Shown: positions 13,901 to 24,839 of the stretch, one piece after another
Layout: every line of letters starts with the position of its first letter
How positions within the stretch are numbered: position 1 is the stretch's first letter
NCBI GenBank assembly: GCA_017590115.1
Contig: JAGGNK010012559.1
Location: forward strand, 6,364,789-6,428,788
From: Montifringilla adamsi
Taxonomy: Eukaryota > Chordata > Aves > Passeriformes > Passeridae
Direction: 5' to 3'
DNA: 64,000 nt
Translations under genes and position numbers: made by a program
The notes under the pieces: generated by a model
The model's database searches: none
What the model saw: only the letters and a program-made list of their open reading frames with translations
Told to the model about the DNA's origin: nothing

Positions 13901-16900
13901 AGGATTTAAATAGCACTGAGCTGATACCTTCCAGGTGCAGGAAAGGGGAAGGTGGCTGGGAGGTCACGGAGCAGGGGGAGAGGCAGACAGTGACCCAGGC
14001 TGAACCACCACGTGTCTCTGAGGTGTTCTTGATGTCTGGAGCAGGAACAGGTACAGGCCACCCTCAAAACCCTGCAGGTTCTGCTTTGGCCTCATTCTCT
14101 GAATAACAGAGCAAGAGAAAAGGAAGGTCTGTAATTTCCTAACCTCTCCTTGTTCATCTCCCTTAAGATGCTGCTCATATTTTCCAGCACTTTTAAGGCT
14201 GTCCTTTGAAATTTTGCTCCTAAAAGCCAACTGCATCCCCCTCTGGGTTGGCTTTCAGCAGTCCACGTTGGCAGTACTGAGCTGATTTCCAGTTTTGCAC
14301 AAGCTGAGTCAATGCTGTAACAAAGGGAGAAGTCAGAGCCTGCTTTACATCCCACCATGTCCATTTTCACACCAGTCTGTTGGGCTGCCAGTGCTGGTGG
14401 TTGAGCTTGAAGGATGTTTGAGGGTGGCAAAGCAGTTTAAAAGCCCAGTCAGGTGTGCAAGTGTGTGACACCTGTCTGTCATCCTAACAGGTAACTTGCA
14501 TTCCCTCTTTCTCTGAGTAACAATGGCCTGTAGCTGCCTGTCCTGAATTAACCCTGGCAGTGCTGCAGGGGCAGCCCTGCAGAGCCATGTTCCTGCTGCA
14601 GATCTCCTGGGCAGGGCTGTGCTGGGGGGTGGCACTGCCCACCTGGACAGGAGGGGGCTGCAGGCTGAATGGTTTGCAAACATGCTCCTGCAAGATTTGG
14701 AGCTCCCCTGCAGAAGCCCAGACACTGGGGCACCTCTTCCCTGTTCCACCTGTGCGTGAGGAGGAGCTTCTGTACTGTGAGGTGACACAGCACTGGGACA
14801 GGCTGCCCACAGAGGGTGTGGAGTCTCCTTTACTGGAGATATTCACAAACTGGACACAGTCCTGACCAGGGGAGGTGTCCTGCATGACCTCCAGTGTCCC
14901 TTCCAACCCGAGCCTTCCTGTGGTTCCCTGGCAGAGGTTTCACATGATCTAAAATTGTTGCTCTGTGAATTCATCCTCTCCTTGGGAGTGTTTTGGACCC
15001 TGGTAGGAGCAGTGCACAGAATCCTGGAATGGTTTGGGTTGGAAGGGGCCTTAAAGCCCATCTCATTCTATTCCCTTCCACTCTGCCAGGTTGCTCCAAG
15101 CCCTGTCCAGCCTGGCCTTGGACACTTCCAGGGATGGGGCAGTCACAGTGGGGCACGTAGGTTACAGATATGAAACATCAACATTATTATTATTGCTATT
15201 ATTAACCATCAAATGGAGCCTTGTTTAGGCAGCCTGTGGGGTCTGGGCAGTTGAGGCTCGGTGCTGGTGCCCCAGGTGTGTCTGCCCTGCCAGGCTGAGC
15301 TCAACAAGTCCCTGCTGCTTCCAGGGCACAGCCTCACTGCCCCAGCCCTGAGCTCAGGGAGATCAGGCTGTACTAACAGGATGCAAACACCAGAGCGGTC
15401 CTTCTGGTCTAACACTCGCTTCTAAAACTCCACCGTTCCTTCCTGTAAAGGTGAGGAAAGGTTCCTGCAGAATTCACTGTTCGTCCCTTTGTGGGGAGGT
15501 CCTGAGCCGCTGGCCGGGGCGGCGGGAGCTGTGCCGTGTGTCCACACAGGGGCACGAGTGAGCTGTGACAGGGAGCCCGCCTGGCACGGGAGGGCTCTGC
15601 TGCCTGCCCAGAGGGCTGCTGCATCCTCCATCTTCAAAGGACTTCCCGAAATGTGCTGCAGCAGGGAGCTCTGCTCTCTCGGATTTAAAATGGCAGGTCA
15701 GGGCTGGCGGGGCAGCCTGGTGCGGTCACATCCCAGAGCTGCCTGTGGGCGTCTGCTGCGGCCCTGGGGAGGCTGGGCTGGGTCAGGTGGTGCCCCCGAG
15801 TCACAGCAAACGCTGTTAGAGAGCTCCTGGGGTGTGCGATTGTGTGGAGAGCTGGAAACAACAAGCTGTGGAGTGAAATGAGGGCTGGGAAGCAGCAGTG
15901 GAAAATGTTTGCTGTTGCTGCTTGGGCTGGCTCACGCAGCGCTCTGCTCTCCTCAGGGATGGGGACCATTACGATGCTCTGAGGGACTGCTTGAAGGCCA
16001 TATCCCTAAATCCGTGCCACCTGAAGGCCCATTTCCGCCTCGCCCGCTGCCTCTTTGAGCTCAAGTACGTGGCAGAAGCACTGGAGTGTCTGGATGACTT
16101 TAAAGGGAAGTTTCCAGAACAAGCACACAGCAGTGCCTGCGATGCACTAGACAGGGACATCAATGCTGCCCTCTTCTCCAAGAGTGATAACGGTGAGTGC
16201 TGCTGCTCCTGGGCTTCTCCAAGGTTACACTGGAATCTAATGAGCACACAAGGACTTTCCTCCTTAAACTGCCCCTCTGAAGTAAAGCTCCCAACTTCTG
16301 AGAGAGATTGATTGTTGCTGTGCACAAAAACTGGCCTGAGCCTGTTCTTTCCTCGTGCCTTCTCCTGGTTTGCTCTTGAGTGAGGGCGTGATAAAAGGAG
16401 TCTGATGTAGCCAGGAGATAATCTGGAAGGAAGGAAGCTCATGCTCTGAGCCCTGCTTCCTGCTGGAATCGTCCTTAACCCTTCTCTAAGGCTGCTGGGG
16501 TCTCCTGGGGTGTGTTTTGCTTAGAACTGCCCCGGTGGTGCTGAGGGAGATGTGTTGTCCTTGCAGCTGAAGACAAGAAGGGGGGTGGCCCCATCCGGCT
16601 GCGAGCCACGGGCCGCAAGGACTCCATCTCTGAGGACGAGATGGTGCTGAGGGAGCGCAGCTACGACTACAAGTTCCGCTACTGTGGCCACTGTAACACC
16701 ACCACAGACATCAAGGAGGCCAACTTCTTTGGCAGGTATGCTGGCAGGGGTGCAGGGCAGGAGTGAGCAGCAGCAGGATGATCTGTTCCGTGGAAAGCCT
16801 CACGTGTAGCCCCACGTTACCGTTCATAAATGACACGGACGCCGGTTTGGAGGGGTGGGATGAGCTGACAGGGGCCCCCCTCCCACGCTGCTGCATGAGC

Positions 16901-17654
16901 AGCTGATGAGGAGCAGATCCACAGAGGAGCTGGTTGGGCTGGCAGCTCAGAAATCCATTTGGGATTGAAAACAGGGCTCCTGGGGATGCAGGGAGCCAGC
17001 ACGGGGAGCTTTATCTGGATGTGCAAGTGTGAGGGGTGTCGGCCTGCTGATGATGGAAGCCATGTGAGGTGCTCAGCCTGCTGGAGCCTGGCTCTGGAGT
17101 GTGACCCCCAGGCCCTGCTCCTCTGCCCTAGCAACGCCCAGTACATCGTCAGCGGCTCGGACGACGGCTCCTTCTTCATCTGGGAGAAGGAAACCACCAA
17201 CCTGGTGCGTGTGCTGCAGGGAGACGAGTCCATTGTGAACTGTCTCCAGCCTCATCCCAGCTACTGCTTCCTGGCCACCAGCGGCATCGACCCGGTCGTG
17301 CGGCTCTGGAACCCCAGGCCAGAGGTAAGGGCTGCGGCCGGAGCCGCCCTGGCTGTTGGATGCTCTTTCCCGCTGTCTTTTCCCTCTGGATCTCCCCTTG
17401 CAGCAGCAGGAGCAGCTCCTCCTTGCTCCTGAGTGCTGTCCCCTGGTGTCTTGCAGAGTGAGACCCTCAACGGGCGCGTGGTCGTGGACATGGAAGGTGC
17501 TTCCCAGGCCAACCAGCGGCGGATGAACGCGGACCCGCTGGAGGTGATGTTGCTCAACATGGGCTACCGGATCACAGGACTGACCAGCGGTGGGGCTGGA
17601 GGCTCAGATGATGAAGACAGCTCAGAGGGGCAGGTCCAGTGCCGGCCCAGCTAA
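1967..17654 (+). CDS. WDTC1: WDTC1 (DCAF9): WD40 and TPR repeat protein
   Basis: Coding exons: 1967-2014, 4396-4479, 5472-5518, 6616-6727, 7123-7310, 7700-7882, 8140-8234, 9349-9464, 10539-10614, 11216-11312, 12591-12764, 15957-16192, 16567-16735, 17132-17324, 17457-17654. All junctions are GT-AG, phases agree, and the total is 2016 nt or 671 aa (human about 677). The protein starts MAKANITRDI and ends EGQVQCRPS. WD40 repeats fill about residues 40-300, with HTIVWDP, the D-x-R motif VRLYDIR and HVHDLTVKE. A TPR block follows at about 350-465 (exons 11-12), then further WD repeats at about 540-610 (IVSGSDDGSFFIWEK, VVRLWNP). The family is the vertebrate counterpart of Drosophila adipose: a DDB1-CUL4 substrate receptor and chromatin-linked negative regulator of fat storage. 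The longest coding-to-coding intron is 12765-15956. The frame appears intact throughout; orthology is very secure. Confidence 0.97.
3178..3248. repeat. 23-bp tandem repeat, 3 copies
   Basis: The unit GGGCACCACCAGGGTGATTT is repeated three times with small changes in WDTC1 intron 1. No coding or regulatory meaning is apparent. Confidence 0.85.
3925..4268 (+). mobile_element. CR1 LINE 3' fragment (about 340 bp)
   Basis: The longest CR1 copy in the window. It reads from CTGGAGATGTTCAGAGGATG through GGAGGTGTCCCTGCCATGG to CCCTTCCAACCCAAACCATT and ends near the tail ATTCTGTGACTCC. Orientation is plus. It lies about 130 bp upstream of WDTC1 coding exon 2. Confidence 0.9.
4772..4882 (-). mobile_element. 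CR1 LINE fragment
   Basis: Starts with the inverted CR1 tail (ACAGAATATTCTGGGTTGG then AAGGGACCCACAGGGATCAT). The element therefore reads on the minus strand; the copy is old and short. Confidence 0.75.
9000..9180 (-). mobile_element. CR1 LINE 3' fragment
   Basis: Begins with two copies of the inverted octamer tail (GAATCATGGAATCACAGAAT) followed by GGTTTGGGCTGGAAGGGACC. It is inverted relative to WDTC1 and lies in the intron before the 9349 exon. Confidence 0.9.
12262..12420 (+). mobile_element. CR1 LINE 3' fragment
   Basis: Reads CCTGGCACGGGGTGCCCAGA through GGAGGTGTCCCTGC to TATTCTGGGATTCTGTGATC, the CR1 3' end with tail. Plus orientation, in WDTC1 intron 10. Confidence 0.88.
14782..14932 (+). 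mobile_element. CR1 LINE fragment (diverged)
   Basis: Contains ACTGGGACAGGCTGCCCACA, TGGAGATATTCACAAACTGG and TCCCTTCCAACCCGAGCC, typical of a diverged CR1 3' region in plus orientation. Confidence 0.75.
15015..15155 (-). mobile_element. CR1 LINE 3' fragment
   Basis: Inverted tail ACAGAATCCTGGAATGG followed by TTTGGGTTGGAAGGGGCCTT and GCCTTGGACACTTCCAGGGA. It lies about 80 bp from the oppositely oriented copy at 14782-14932, so the two could form a weak inverted pair. Confidence 0.88.
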
Positions 17655-18020
17655 AACAGAACTGCCTCTCCTTCCTCTAAATGTTTGGCTGAAAGGGAAC
17701 CGAGTTTCCTTGGTCCTGAACTTTCTCTGGTGAATGACTGCACTGTTTCGCACTATGCACAGGGTAGGACAAGCTGGCAGGGGCAGGAGCGGCCGTCTCT
17801 AAACCATCACCTCCTCCTCCTCCTCCTCTTCCATGGCAGTGCAGTCCGGGGTTTGCCTTTAGTGGAGTTTAGTCCCAACAGGGGTCTTTGAGTTGTCTGT
17901 GAGCAGTGTAACTGGTGATTATTTTTCCAGAGCTGCTGTATGATCTGGTACAGGGACTGTTGCCTGCATTGCAGGGGGGATGTTAAATTCCTGAATAAAA
18001 TACAAACCTAGGGCAGGGGT
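17655..18020 (+). other. WDTC1: WDTC1 3'UTR, proximal form, with AATAAA at 17994-17999
   Basis: The stop codon TAA is at 17652-17654. A canonical AATAAA follows about 340 nt later, the closest plausible poly(A) site. Further AATAAA hexamers at 19847-19852 (inside an A-tract) and 22586-22591 could give longer 3'UTRs; which is used cannot be told from sequence. Confidence 0.6.
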
Positions 18021-21000
18021 TATGGAATGAATTTACTGCAGTGATTTTGAAAGCTTCACTGTGCTACCAGCCTGTCTACAGGCCCCAAGTTTATGGTTGT
18101 TGGCCATGAAACACCTGTTTTGTCCCATAACATCTTTCTTCTGGCTTCCATCTCAGACACGTCAGCAGATGTAGCTGTGCTGTATTGAGGACTGGAGGTT
18201 GCCTGTCTTGTGCCCCTGTCACAGCTGAGGGATCAGTGAAGGCACTGGGTGTGTGCAGCTCCACGGGGCAGAACGAGCTTGCCCAGTTCTGATACTCCCT
18301 CCTGTGGTCCCTGAGCCCGTGCAGGGAGGTGACAGCAATGGGCACAGGCTGGATCACAGGCCCAGGACTTGTGTAGCTAAAGCTGCTGAGGAAAAGGGCA
18401 GGTGACAGCACCTCTCCGTTGCCCAAGGTGTGTAGCTGTGTTGGCTTTCTCCTCTCCATGTCACCTGTGCAGGAGCTGAGGCTGTTGTCACCGTGTGAAT
18501 GGTACAGCTACAGTCTGGAGTTGTCAGAAGCAGCATTTCTGTGCAGGCAGCTGCTCTGTCTTGGCCAAGGTGGGCCTTCCCTGCCTCTTTGTTGGTGTAA
18601 CATCAGATGGATTCGTGGTCCTCTCAGGAACCCTCCTTCCTGTCCCCCTGCCCAGGCCCTGGCTGGCTGCACAGCCAGGAGCACACCTGGAAACACAGCA
18701 CTGTACTTCCATTCCTTCCCCCTCCTGTAACACCCAGCCCTGTTTTCCCCTCTTGCAGTTGCCAAACACTTAATACCCCACAGATCTTACACAGCTGTGC
18801 TACAACCACCTCTGGAGGTTGTTTTTTCTAGGACTATCAACTAAGACCAAAGAGCCCCTGGAGATCTGAACCGCTCTGCTGTCTCGTGTCTCTTCCTGCC
18901 GAAGGCCTGGCCGTGTTAGCCTTGGTCCCAGGGGTGTGAGGTGTGTGTCTGGGAGCGTGTGCGCATGTGTGTGTGTGCTGTTCTTCCATGTGGTGCAATC
19001 CCTGGTCTTCCTGTTGCTGCCGTGGAAAGATGAGAGGCCTCCCTTTCCTCCCTGGCTGCCAGGGAGCGGAGCGCGGCTGCGCGGGGCTGCCGAGCCAGGC
19101 CGCTCTGCCTTCCAGAACAATCCTGGGCTTGAGCAGCGAGAGAGGTCAGCTGGCAGCACCTCCCCGAGGCTGCAGTTCCTGCAGAGAGAGCACTGGGACC
19201 GGGGGCACCCCGGCACTCTCCTGCTGTGTCCCAGGGTGAAGCCCCCCGGTGCTGCGGGAGCCCCTCCCGGGACCAGCCCCCCGCGCTCTGCCCGGCTCTG
19301 GGGGCAGGATCAGCAGAGCTCACCTGGGCCAGGTGTCCCTCAGCTCCTGGGGTGCTTGGTTTGTTTTCAGTACCTGTGACTGTTGAGTTCACCTGCCTGG
19401 GGGCACGGCCAGCTGCACCCCCGGCATTTGCTGCTCTTCCAAACCCAGAGGCAGCAGAAAATTCTCCTCACTGGGGTGGCTTTCTGACATGGTCTGCCCT
19501 TTCCTTTTTTTGCTTAAGGCTTCCTACTAGACGTATCCTCGTCTTTTTTTTTTTTTTTTCCTTTCCCTCTTCTCCTCCCACTCAAACTTTTTTTTTCAGC
19601 TTTCAGTAGACAACGTCTGCAGACTTTGATTTTTAAACTGAGAGACTGAGATGGAAAGCTCTGAAGAGAACAGACCTCTCCCTCCCCATTCACCTTTTGC
19701 TGTGGCAGCTATTTTTTGGGTTTTTTTTACCCTTGTGAGACAGTGCAGCTCTTTCACCTGCCAGTTGCAGTGTGAAAGCAACCAGATTCCCTGCCTCTGC
19801 AGTGGGTTGCTGTTTTTAATGGCTGCTTTGGTTAAAAAAAAAAAAAAATAAAAGATTAATAATAATAGGAGAGAAGGGGAGAGAAAAATCTTTCTGCCTC
19901 TAGCCCCTTTTCCCCTTGCTGTGGGCAGATTACCTGCTTGTCGCTTGTTAACAAGGAATTTGTATTTATTGGTGAAGGAAAAAAAACATGCTGGGGAAGT
20001 CAGGAGAAGATGTTGCTTTATTGACCTCTGCTGTTTACTTCAACCCCCTCTTTGGGAAAGCTTCTTCCTGCTCTTTCTGGTTAACTCTTTCTAGCCTGGG
20101 ATATGCAGGGATGCCTCCTTTATTTTTGTATTCTAGCAATGGGCTCTCCGTTAGGAGACTCTAGGATTCTCTTAGTGTTGCAGTGACCATTGCTTCTCGC
20201 TTTTTTGAGTACTAAAGACGATCATCTCGTAAACTTTGCCCCTGCAGTTGTAGAGGTAACACACGAGCCTTACTGCCCTCATTAGAAGGAGCAGAAAACT
20301 TGTTTCTCTGGTCCCTGGAAGAGAAAGGGTTAAGCGATTAAACAATTCTTTGTTCTAGTTCTTCCTTGGTGTCGTTTTGTTTGGGGGATCCTTGTGGTTT
20401 TGTTCCACCTTTCTGCTCTGTGGGGGTGGGTCTGCTTGGGCCAGGTGCTGTCAGTTCTTCAGAGAGCAGAGGCTCCAAAAACCCAAAAACCTGCGTGGGC
20501 CGGGGGTGGGGAGCCCAGGGCTGGCCCAGGAGCCAGGGCTGAGGTGATTTAGCCGGGTTTGGGAGCTCAGAGCCGCAGTGGAGCCAGGCTTTGGGGTGCC
20601 AGCGCTGGGGTGGGCACGGGAGCAGTCCCCGTGCCCGAGGGTCTTGCTCAGAGACAGCAGAGCTCTGAAAGCCTGGGGAGGGCCCTGCTGACCCCCGGGC
20701 ACGGGCGGGCGCAGAGCTGCCCCAGCCCACCCCGAGCCGCCCTCCCCAGGGCCCTGCCAGGCGCTCCTGGCAGCACAGCACCTTCCTGCCCATCACCAGC
20801 CTCTGCACCCAGAGATGTTCCTCTGCTGAAGGATTTCATAAACTCACTTTTTCCTCCGGATTCCTGCTGCAAAACCTCCCAAGTATCTCCTTGCTCTCCA
20901 GTCTGCAGGCCTTAAGGGAGGGTTAGAAAACCAGGCTGTTATTCTCAGAATCCATTTGAACTCTTAAAATTCCTGTTGGACACCTTTCAGCCGAAGGTCT

Positions 21001-22056
21001 TTTGAGGCCTCTTCATTTCAAATCCTGTCTGATATAAATTATTGCTTTAAAAGGCAGCTCTGCTGTAACAAAGCAATGAGCATCCATAGCTGGAATTGGC
21101 AATCAGCTAATTGGGTCAGCTCTTGGAGTGAGTGGTTGGAAGCTGAGTGTTTGAATTGTGGGTGGAAATGGGTAGAAGGACCCAGAAAATTAGTTTTATT
21201 TGTCATTTGGACGAGAGGATTGGGTTCAGGAGGCAGAGGAGGGATATGCTCTGGGATGTGGGGGGAGGAACATATTTGCAGCCTGACTGACAAATTCACT
21301 TTTCTCTGATGGAACTGTTGGCAGTGCCAGCGACAAAACTGCAGAGGGCTCAAGATGGGTCCTGCGAGTGAGCAAAATGGGAGCAGGCTGTGGGAATGTG
21401 CCTGCTGTGGGTGCTGGAGCTCAGCCCCCGTGGCTGCTCCGGCTCGCCCTGCCACAGGAGGCTGCCGGGGACCCCTTTGGGCTGGCCTGGAGGGCAGCTG
21501 GGTTTGTCCCGGATTTCACGGCTGAGCAATCGCCACAGCCAGCTCTGGGAGCGCTTCCAGGGTGCCCCGGGTCCCTGGGAAAGGGGTGGCTGTTCCTTCA
21601 GCCGGGGACGCTGCCCTGGACTGGGACAGGGAGAGAGGGACCAGGAAACTCAGCTGCCAGCACAGGAAAGCCCCGAGGGCTGGGGTGGCTCAGGGCCACT
21701 TCTGGGGAGGGTGGCTGAGCCTGGCGTGCCCCGTGGGGGCTGAGTGGCACCAGCAGAGCCCCGAGGGACGTTTGGGCTCACACTGGGACACGAGAGGCTC
21801 TCGGGCTGCGCAGAGCAGAGCAGGGGAACGGCAAAGACCAAAAACCAGATCAGGAACAGCACAGCCCAGAGTAGGGGAACAGCAAAGACCAAGACCAGAG
21901 CAGGGGAACAGCTCGGCCCAGCCCAGCCCAGCCCAGGCTCCCCTGAGGCCGGGGGACGCGGGCTGTGTGCTCCAGCAGCCGAGCCGCGGTGACATTTCCC
22001 TGCAGCTCCGGCTGCCCGTGTCAGGCAGGGGAGGGGAGCTCTCTCCTCCAGAGGGC

Positions 22057-22211
22057 TCTGGCCCTGGCTCTGGTCTGGCCCTGGCTCTGGTCTGGCCCTG
22101 GCCCTGGCCCTGGTCTGGCTCTGGCCCTGCTCTGGCCCTGGCTCTGCTCTGGCCCTGGTCTGGCCCTGGCCCTGGCCCTGGTCTGGCTCTGGTCTGGCCC
22201 TGGCCCTGGCC
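22057..22211. repeat. CTGGCC/CTGGCT/CTGGTC hexamer array
   Basis: An array of about 155 bp built from CTGGYC-type hexamers. Because the period is 6 it stays open in several frames, producing the spurious long ORFs on both strands here. Confidence 0.9.
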
Positions 22212-22328
22212 GTCCCTCCCCGAGGCTGGCGCTGTCTCCGCAGCGAGGGCTCCCAGGGAAGCGGCGCTGGCTGCGCCCGCTGCTCCCGGCGCTGCCCCGA
22301 GCCAGCCCGGCAGGCGGAGAGCCCCGAG

Positions 22329-22354
22329 CCGGGCCGGGCCGGGCCGGGCCGGGC
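22329..22354. repeat. GCCGG pentamer run
   Basis: About five uninterrupted GCCGG units, CpG-dense, just right of the hexamer array. Short and probably length-variable. Confidence 0.8.
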
Positions 22355-23308
22355 CAAACACAGCGCTCCATGCCCTGAGCAAGGCTCCGGGCCGCCAGGA
22401 GCCCGCTGGCACCGCCGGGAGCAGGGACACGTCCCCGCCGTCCGGAGGGCAGGCAGAGCAGCCATCGGTGGCGAGTCCCTGGCAAAGCCTTTTGTTTCTG
22501 CTCAAATGAGAGCTTGCACAAACAATGATGGCACCATTCCTGCTCTGCACATCGATCCGGTGCTGTAGTCAGGCAGGAGAGCTGCAATAAAACCCTGGCC
22601 TTTAATTTTATGCATGGAGAAGTTCTTACCTGCCCTCCCCTCCCTGTCCTCCCCCCCACCGCTCCTTTTCCAACTGCAGCTATTTTTCCCTGCTGACTTC
22701 AGGTGTTTTGTATTCTGCTTAGATCAATAGCAGCACAACAGCAGCAGCTTTGCAGTTGTCACCAGGAAGACCCTGCTGTCAGCTCCAGCTCAGCCGGGCT
22801 GGAGAGCCCTTGTGCTTCCCTGGCAGACACAAAGGGCTGCACAGCAAACCAGCGCTCTATTGATTTGGGGTTTAATTATAATTTTTTTTTTTTTTTTTTT
22901 TAAATCCAGCCTGGGGAAAGCCGTGTTCTCCCCGAGCTGCGGCTGCGGGGTTTGCCTCCTCACGAGGAGGAGCGCGGGCTGCCCGTGCCCCGGCACTGCG
23001 GGCCGCCCGGAGCTGTCCCTGCCGCGGCTCTGCCCAGGAGCTGCTCCCTGGCGATATCCTGCTCAGCAGCCTCCCAGCCACGAGCAGCAAGAGCAAATCC
23101 ATTGCCTAATCCGCCCAGCGTGCCAGGACCACATTAGCTGATGTGAGCCCTCAGCTGTGGCTTTTTCACAATCTCTGATATTTATGTTGGCCTGCAGCAA
23201 ATCAATGCCAGGGTTTTGGTTTTTTTTTTTTTTTTCTTTGTGGAACAAAAGGTGTTCACTGAAACACAACCTTTGTGTGCATCTCCCACTCCTGAGTGCC
23301 AGGAGGGA

Positions 23309-23570
23309 GCCACAGAGTGTTAAGGCTTGGAAGGGACCTCAAAGAGCTCCTCACTGCAGCCCTGCCATGCAGGGACACCTCCACTGTCCCAGGTGTCCCC
23401 AAGCCCTGTCCAGCCTGGCCCTGGGCACTGCCAGGGATCCAGGGGCACCCACAGCTGCTCTGGGCACCTGTGCCAGGCCCTGCCCACCCTGCCAGGGAGG
23501 GATTTATTCCTCTTACCCAATCTCATTTCCCCTTTCAGTTTGTACCCAGTACTCTTTGTCCTGGAAGAGG
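23309..23570 (-). mobile_element. CR1 LINE 3' fragment
   Basis: Reads GGCTTGGAAGGGACCTCAAA through CCAAGCCCTGTCCAGCCTGG to TTCCCCTTTCAGTTTGTACC, the inverted CR1 3' half. At about 260 bp it is the longest minus-strand copy here. Confidence 0.88.
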
Positions 23571-24134
23571 AAGGCAGAAGCCAAAGCACCAGCCACGGCC
23601 TGGCTCTCCAGCGTTTGATTCCCTCAGCTTTCTCTCTTTTGGAGACAGAGCATTTTGTGGATTCCTTTCCATCAGAGAGCTGAGTGCTCAAGGGGAGTTG
23701 CTGTGCCTTGAGGAGGGAGAGGCCACCCCCACGGGAAACTCGAGTGACATTTTCTGCCGGGACGGGCAGAGGTCACCCCTGGGGGCTCGGGGGAGCAAAG
23801 CTCTGCTGCTCTCCTGGCACACACACAGCCAGACTCAGCCCCACAGCGGGGACCAGGCGGGCAGAACGAAGGAGGGGAGCGCTGGTAAAGAGTGGGAGCT
23901 GTGAGTTTGTCAGGAGTGCTGCCAGCGGGGCTTGTCAGGCCCCCGACGCCCTGGGCTCTGCCTCTGTGCCACGAGCAGGAAGGGGCCAGGAGGGTTTGTG
24001 TGCATCGCCAGGCCAGGAGGGTTTGTTTTCCTTGCCAGGCCAGGAGGGTTTGTTTTCCTTGCCAGGCCCTGGCGCAGCAGGGACTCCACAGCTCTCCTGG
24101 AGAGCCCTGGCTGCTCCGTGCCACGGCTGCAGCC

Positions 24135-24404
24135 TCTGGCTGCGCAGGAAATCGGCGGCTTCCCAGGAAAACGGGGAGGATGCAGGGCTGCCAGGGGGCA
24201 CTGGCAGCTCCCGGAGCTCCCCCAGCCCCGCGGGTCTCTCTGTGCCCGGGGGTGTTGTGCTGGCTGGAAATCGGCAATAAACGCATTTCTCCAGCTCCTC
24301 CCGGAGCTGGAATTTAACTTCCTAATAAAGCAATTGCTGTTTTTCTAACCCTCTGCTTTCCCTCTGCTGTTGCTGCTCTGGCAGTTCCTCCCCGTCCCGG
24401 GAGG
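24135..24404. repeat. 270-bp direct duplication, copy 1
   Basis: Begins TCTGGCTGCGCAGGAAATCG and ends CCCGTCCCGGGAGG. By eye it is identical over its length to 24462-24731 (offset 327 bp). Each copy carries AATAAACG and AATAAAGC hexamers about 50 bp apart and a short hairpin, CCAGCTCC-TCCC-GGAGCTGG. Confidence 0.92.
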
Positions 24405-24418
24405 CTCCGTGGGATGAG

Positions 24419-24812
24419 TATTGCTGATTATTTGGGATTATTGGTGATTATTTGGGATTATTCTGGCTGCGCAGGAAATCGGCGGCTTCCCAGGAAAACG
24501 GGGAGGATGCAGGGCTGCCAGGGGGCACTGGCAGCTCCCGGAGCTCCCCCAGCCCCGCGGGTCTCTCTGTGCCCGGGGGTGTTGTGCTGGCTGGAAATCG
24601 GCAATAAACGCATTTCTCCAGCTCCTCCCGGAGCTGGAATTTAACTTCCTAATAAAGCAATTGCTGTTTTTCTAACCCTCTGCTTTCCCTCTGCTGTTGC
24701 TGCTCTGGCAGTTCCTCCCCGTCCCGGGAGGTGATTATTTGGGATTATTGGTGATTATTTGGGATTATTGGTGATTATTTGGGATTATTGGTGATTATTG
24801 GTGATTATTTCT
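24419..24812. repeat. GATTATTTGGGATTATTGGT tandem repeats flanking duplication copy 2
   Basis: An AT-rich 20-bp unit occurs about twice at 24421-24461 and about four times at 24732-24810. It is sharply different in composition from the surrounding GC-rich DNA and ends about 200 bp before the TMEM222 start codon. Confidence 0.88.
24462..24731. repeat. 270-bp direct duplication, copy 2
   Basis: Second copy of the 24135-24404 unit. It is flanked on both sides by GTGATTATTTGGGATTATTG repeats (24421-24461 and 24732-24810) that are absent left of copy 1. This suggests the short repeats took part in the duplication. Confidence 0.92.
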
Positions 24813-24839
24813 GCTCCTGGGGGGGCTCCAGGGGCTCCT

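Larger units (their letters stand above)
2015..17131 (+). other. WDTC1: WDTC1 introns (long ones: 2015-4395, 4480-5471, 5519-6615, 9465-10538, 11313-12590, 12765-15956)
   Basis: These introns hold CR1 fragments (listed separately), a three-copy 23-bp repeat at 3178-3248 and a T-tract at about 8629-8646. I see no nested gene, RNA gene or extra conserved exon. The many short open frames are scattered and show no family resemblance. Confidence 0.6.
18021..23308. other. WDTC1-TMEM222 intergenic DNA / possible distal WDTC1 3'UTR
   Basis: No coding exon recognised. The segment alternates between GC-rich stretches (about 18980-19340, 20480-20800, 21380-22480) and AT-richer islands (about 19480-20350, 20930-21320, 22480-22900). 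T-tracts occur at about 19540 and 22879, and repeats at 22057-22211 and 22329-22354. Long overlapping open frames on both strands at 21560-22660 follow base composition, not a gene. Confidence 0.5.

Noticed and set aside
21562..22659. Overlapping 270-315 residue frames on both strands between WDTC1 and TMEM222
   Set aside because: They are caused by the CTGGCC hexamer array and high GC; no homologue or exon signals.
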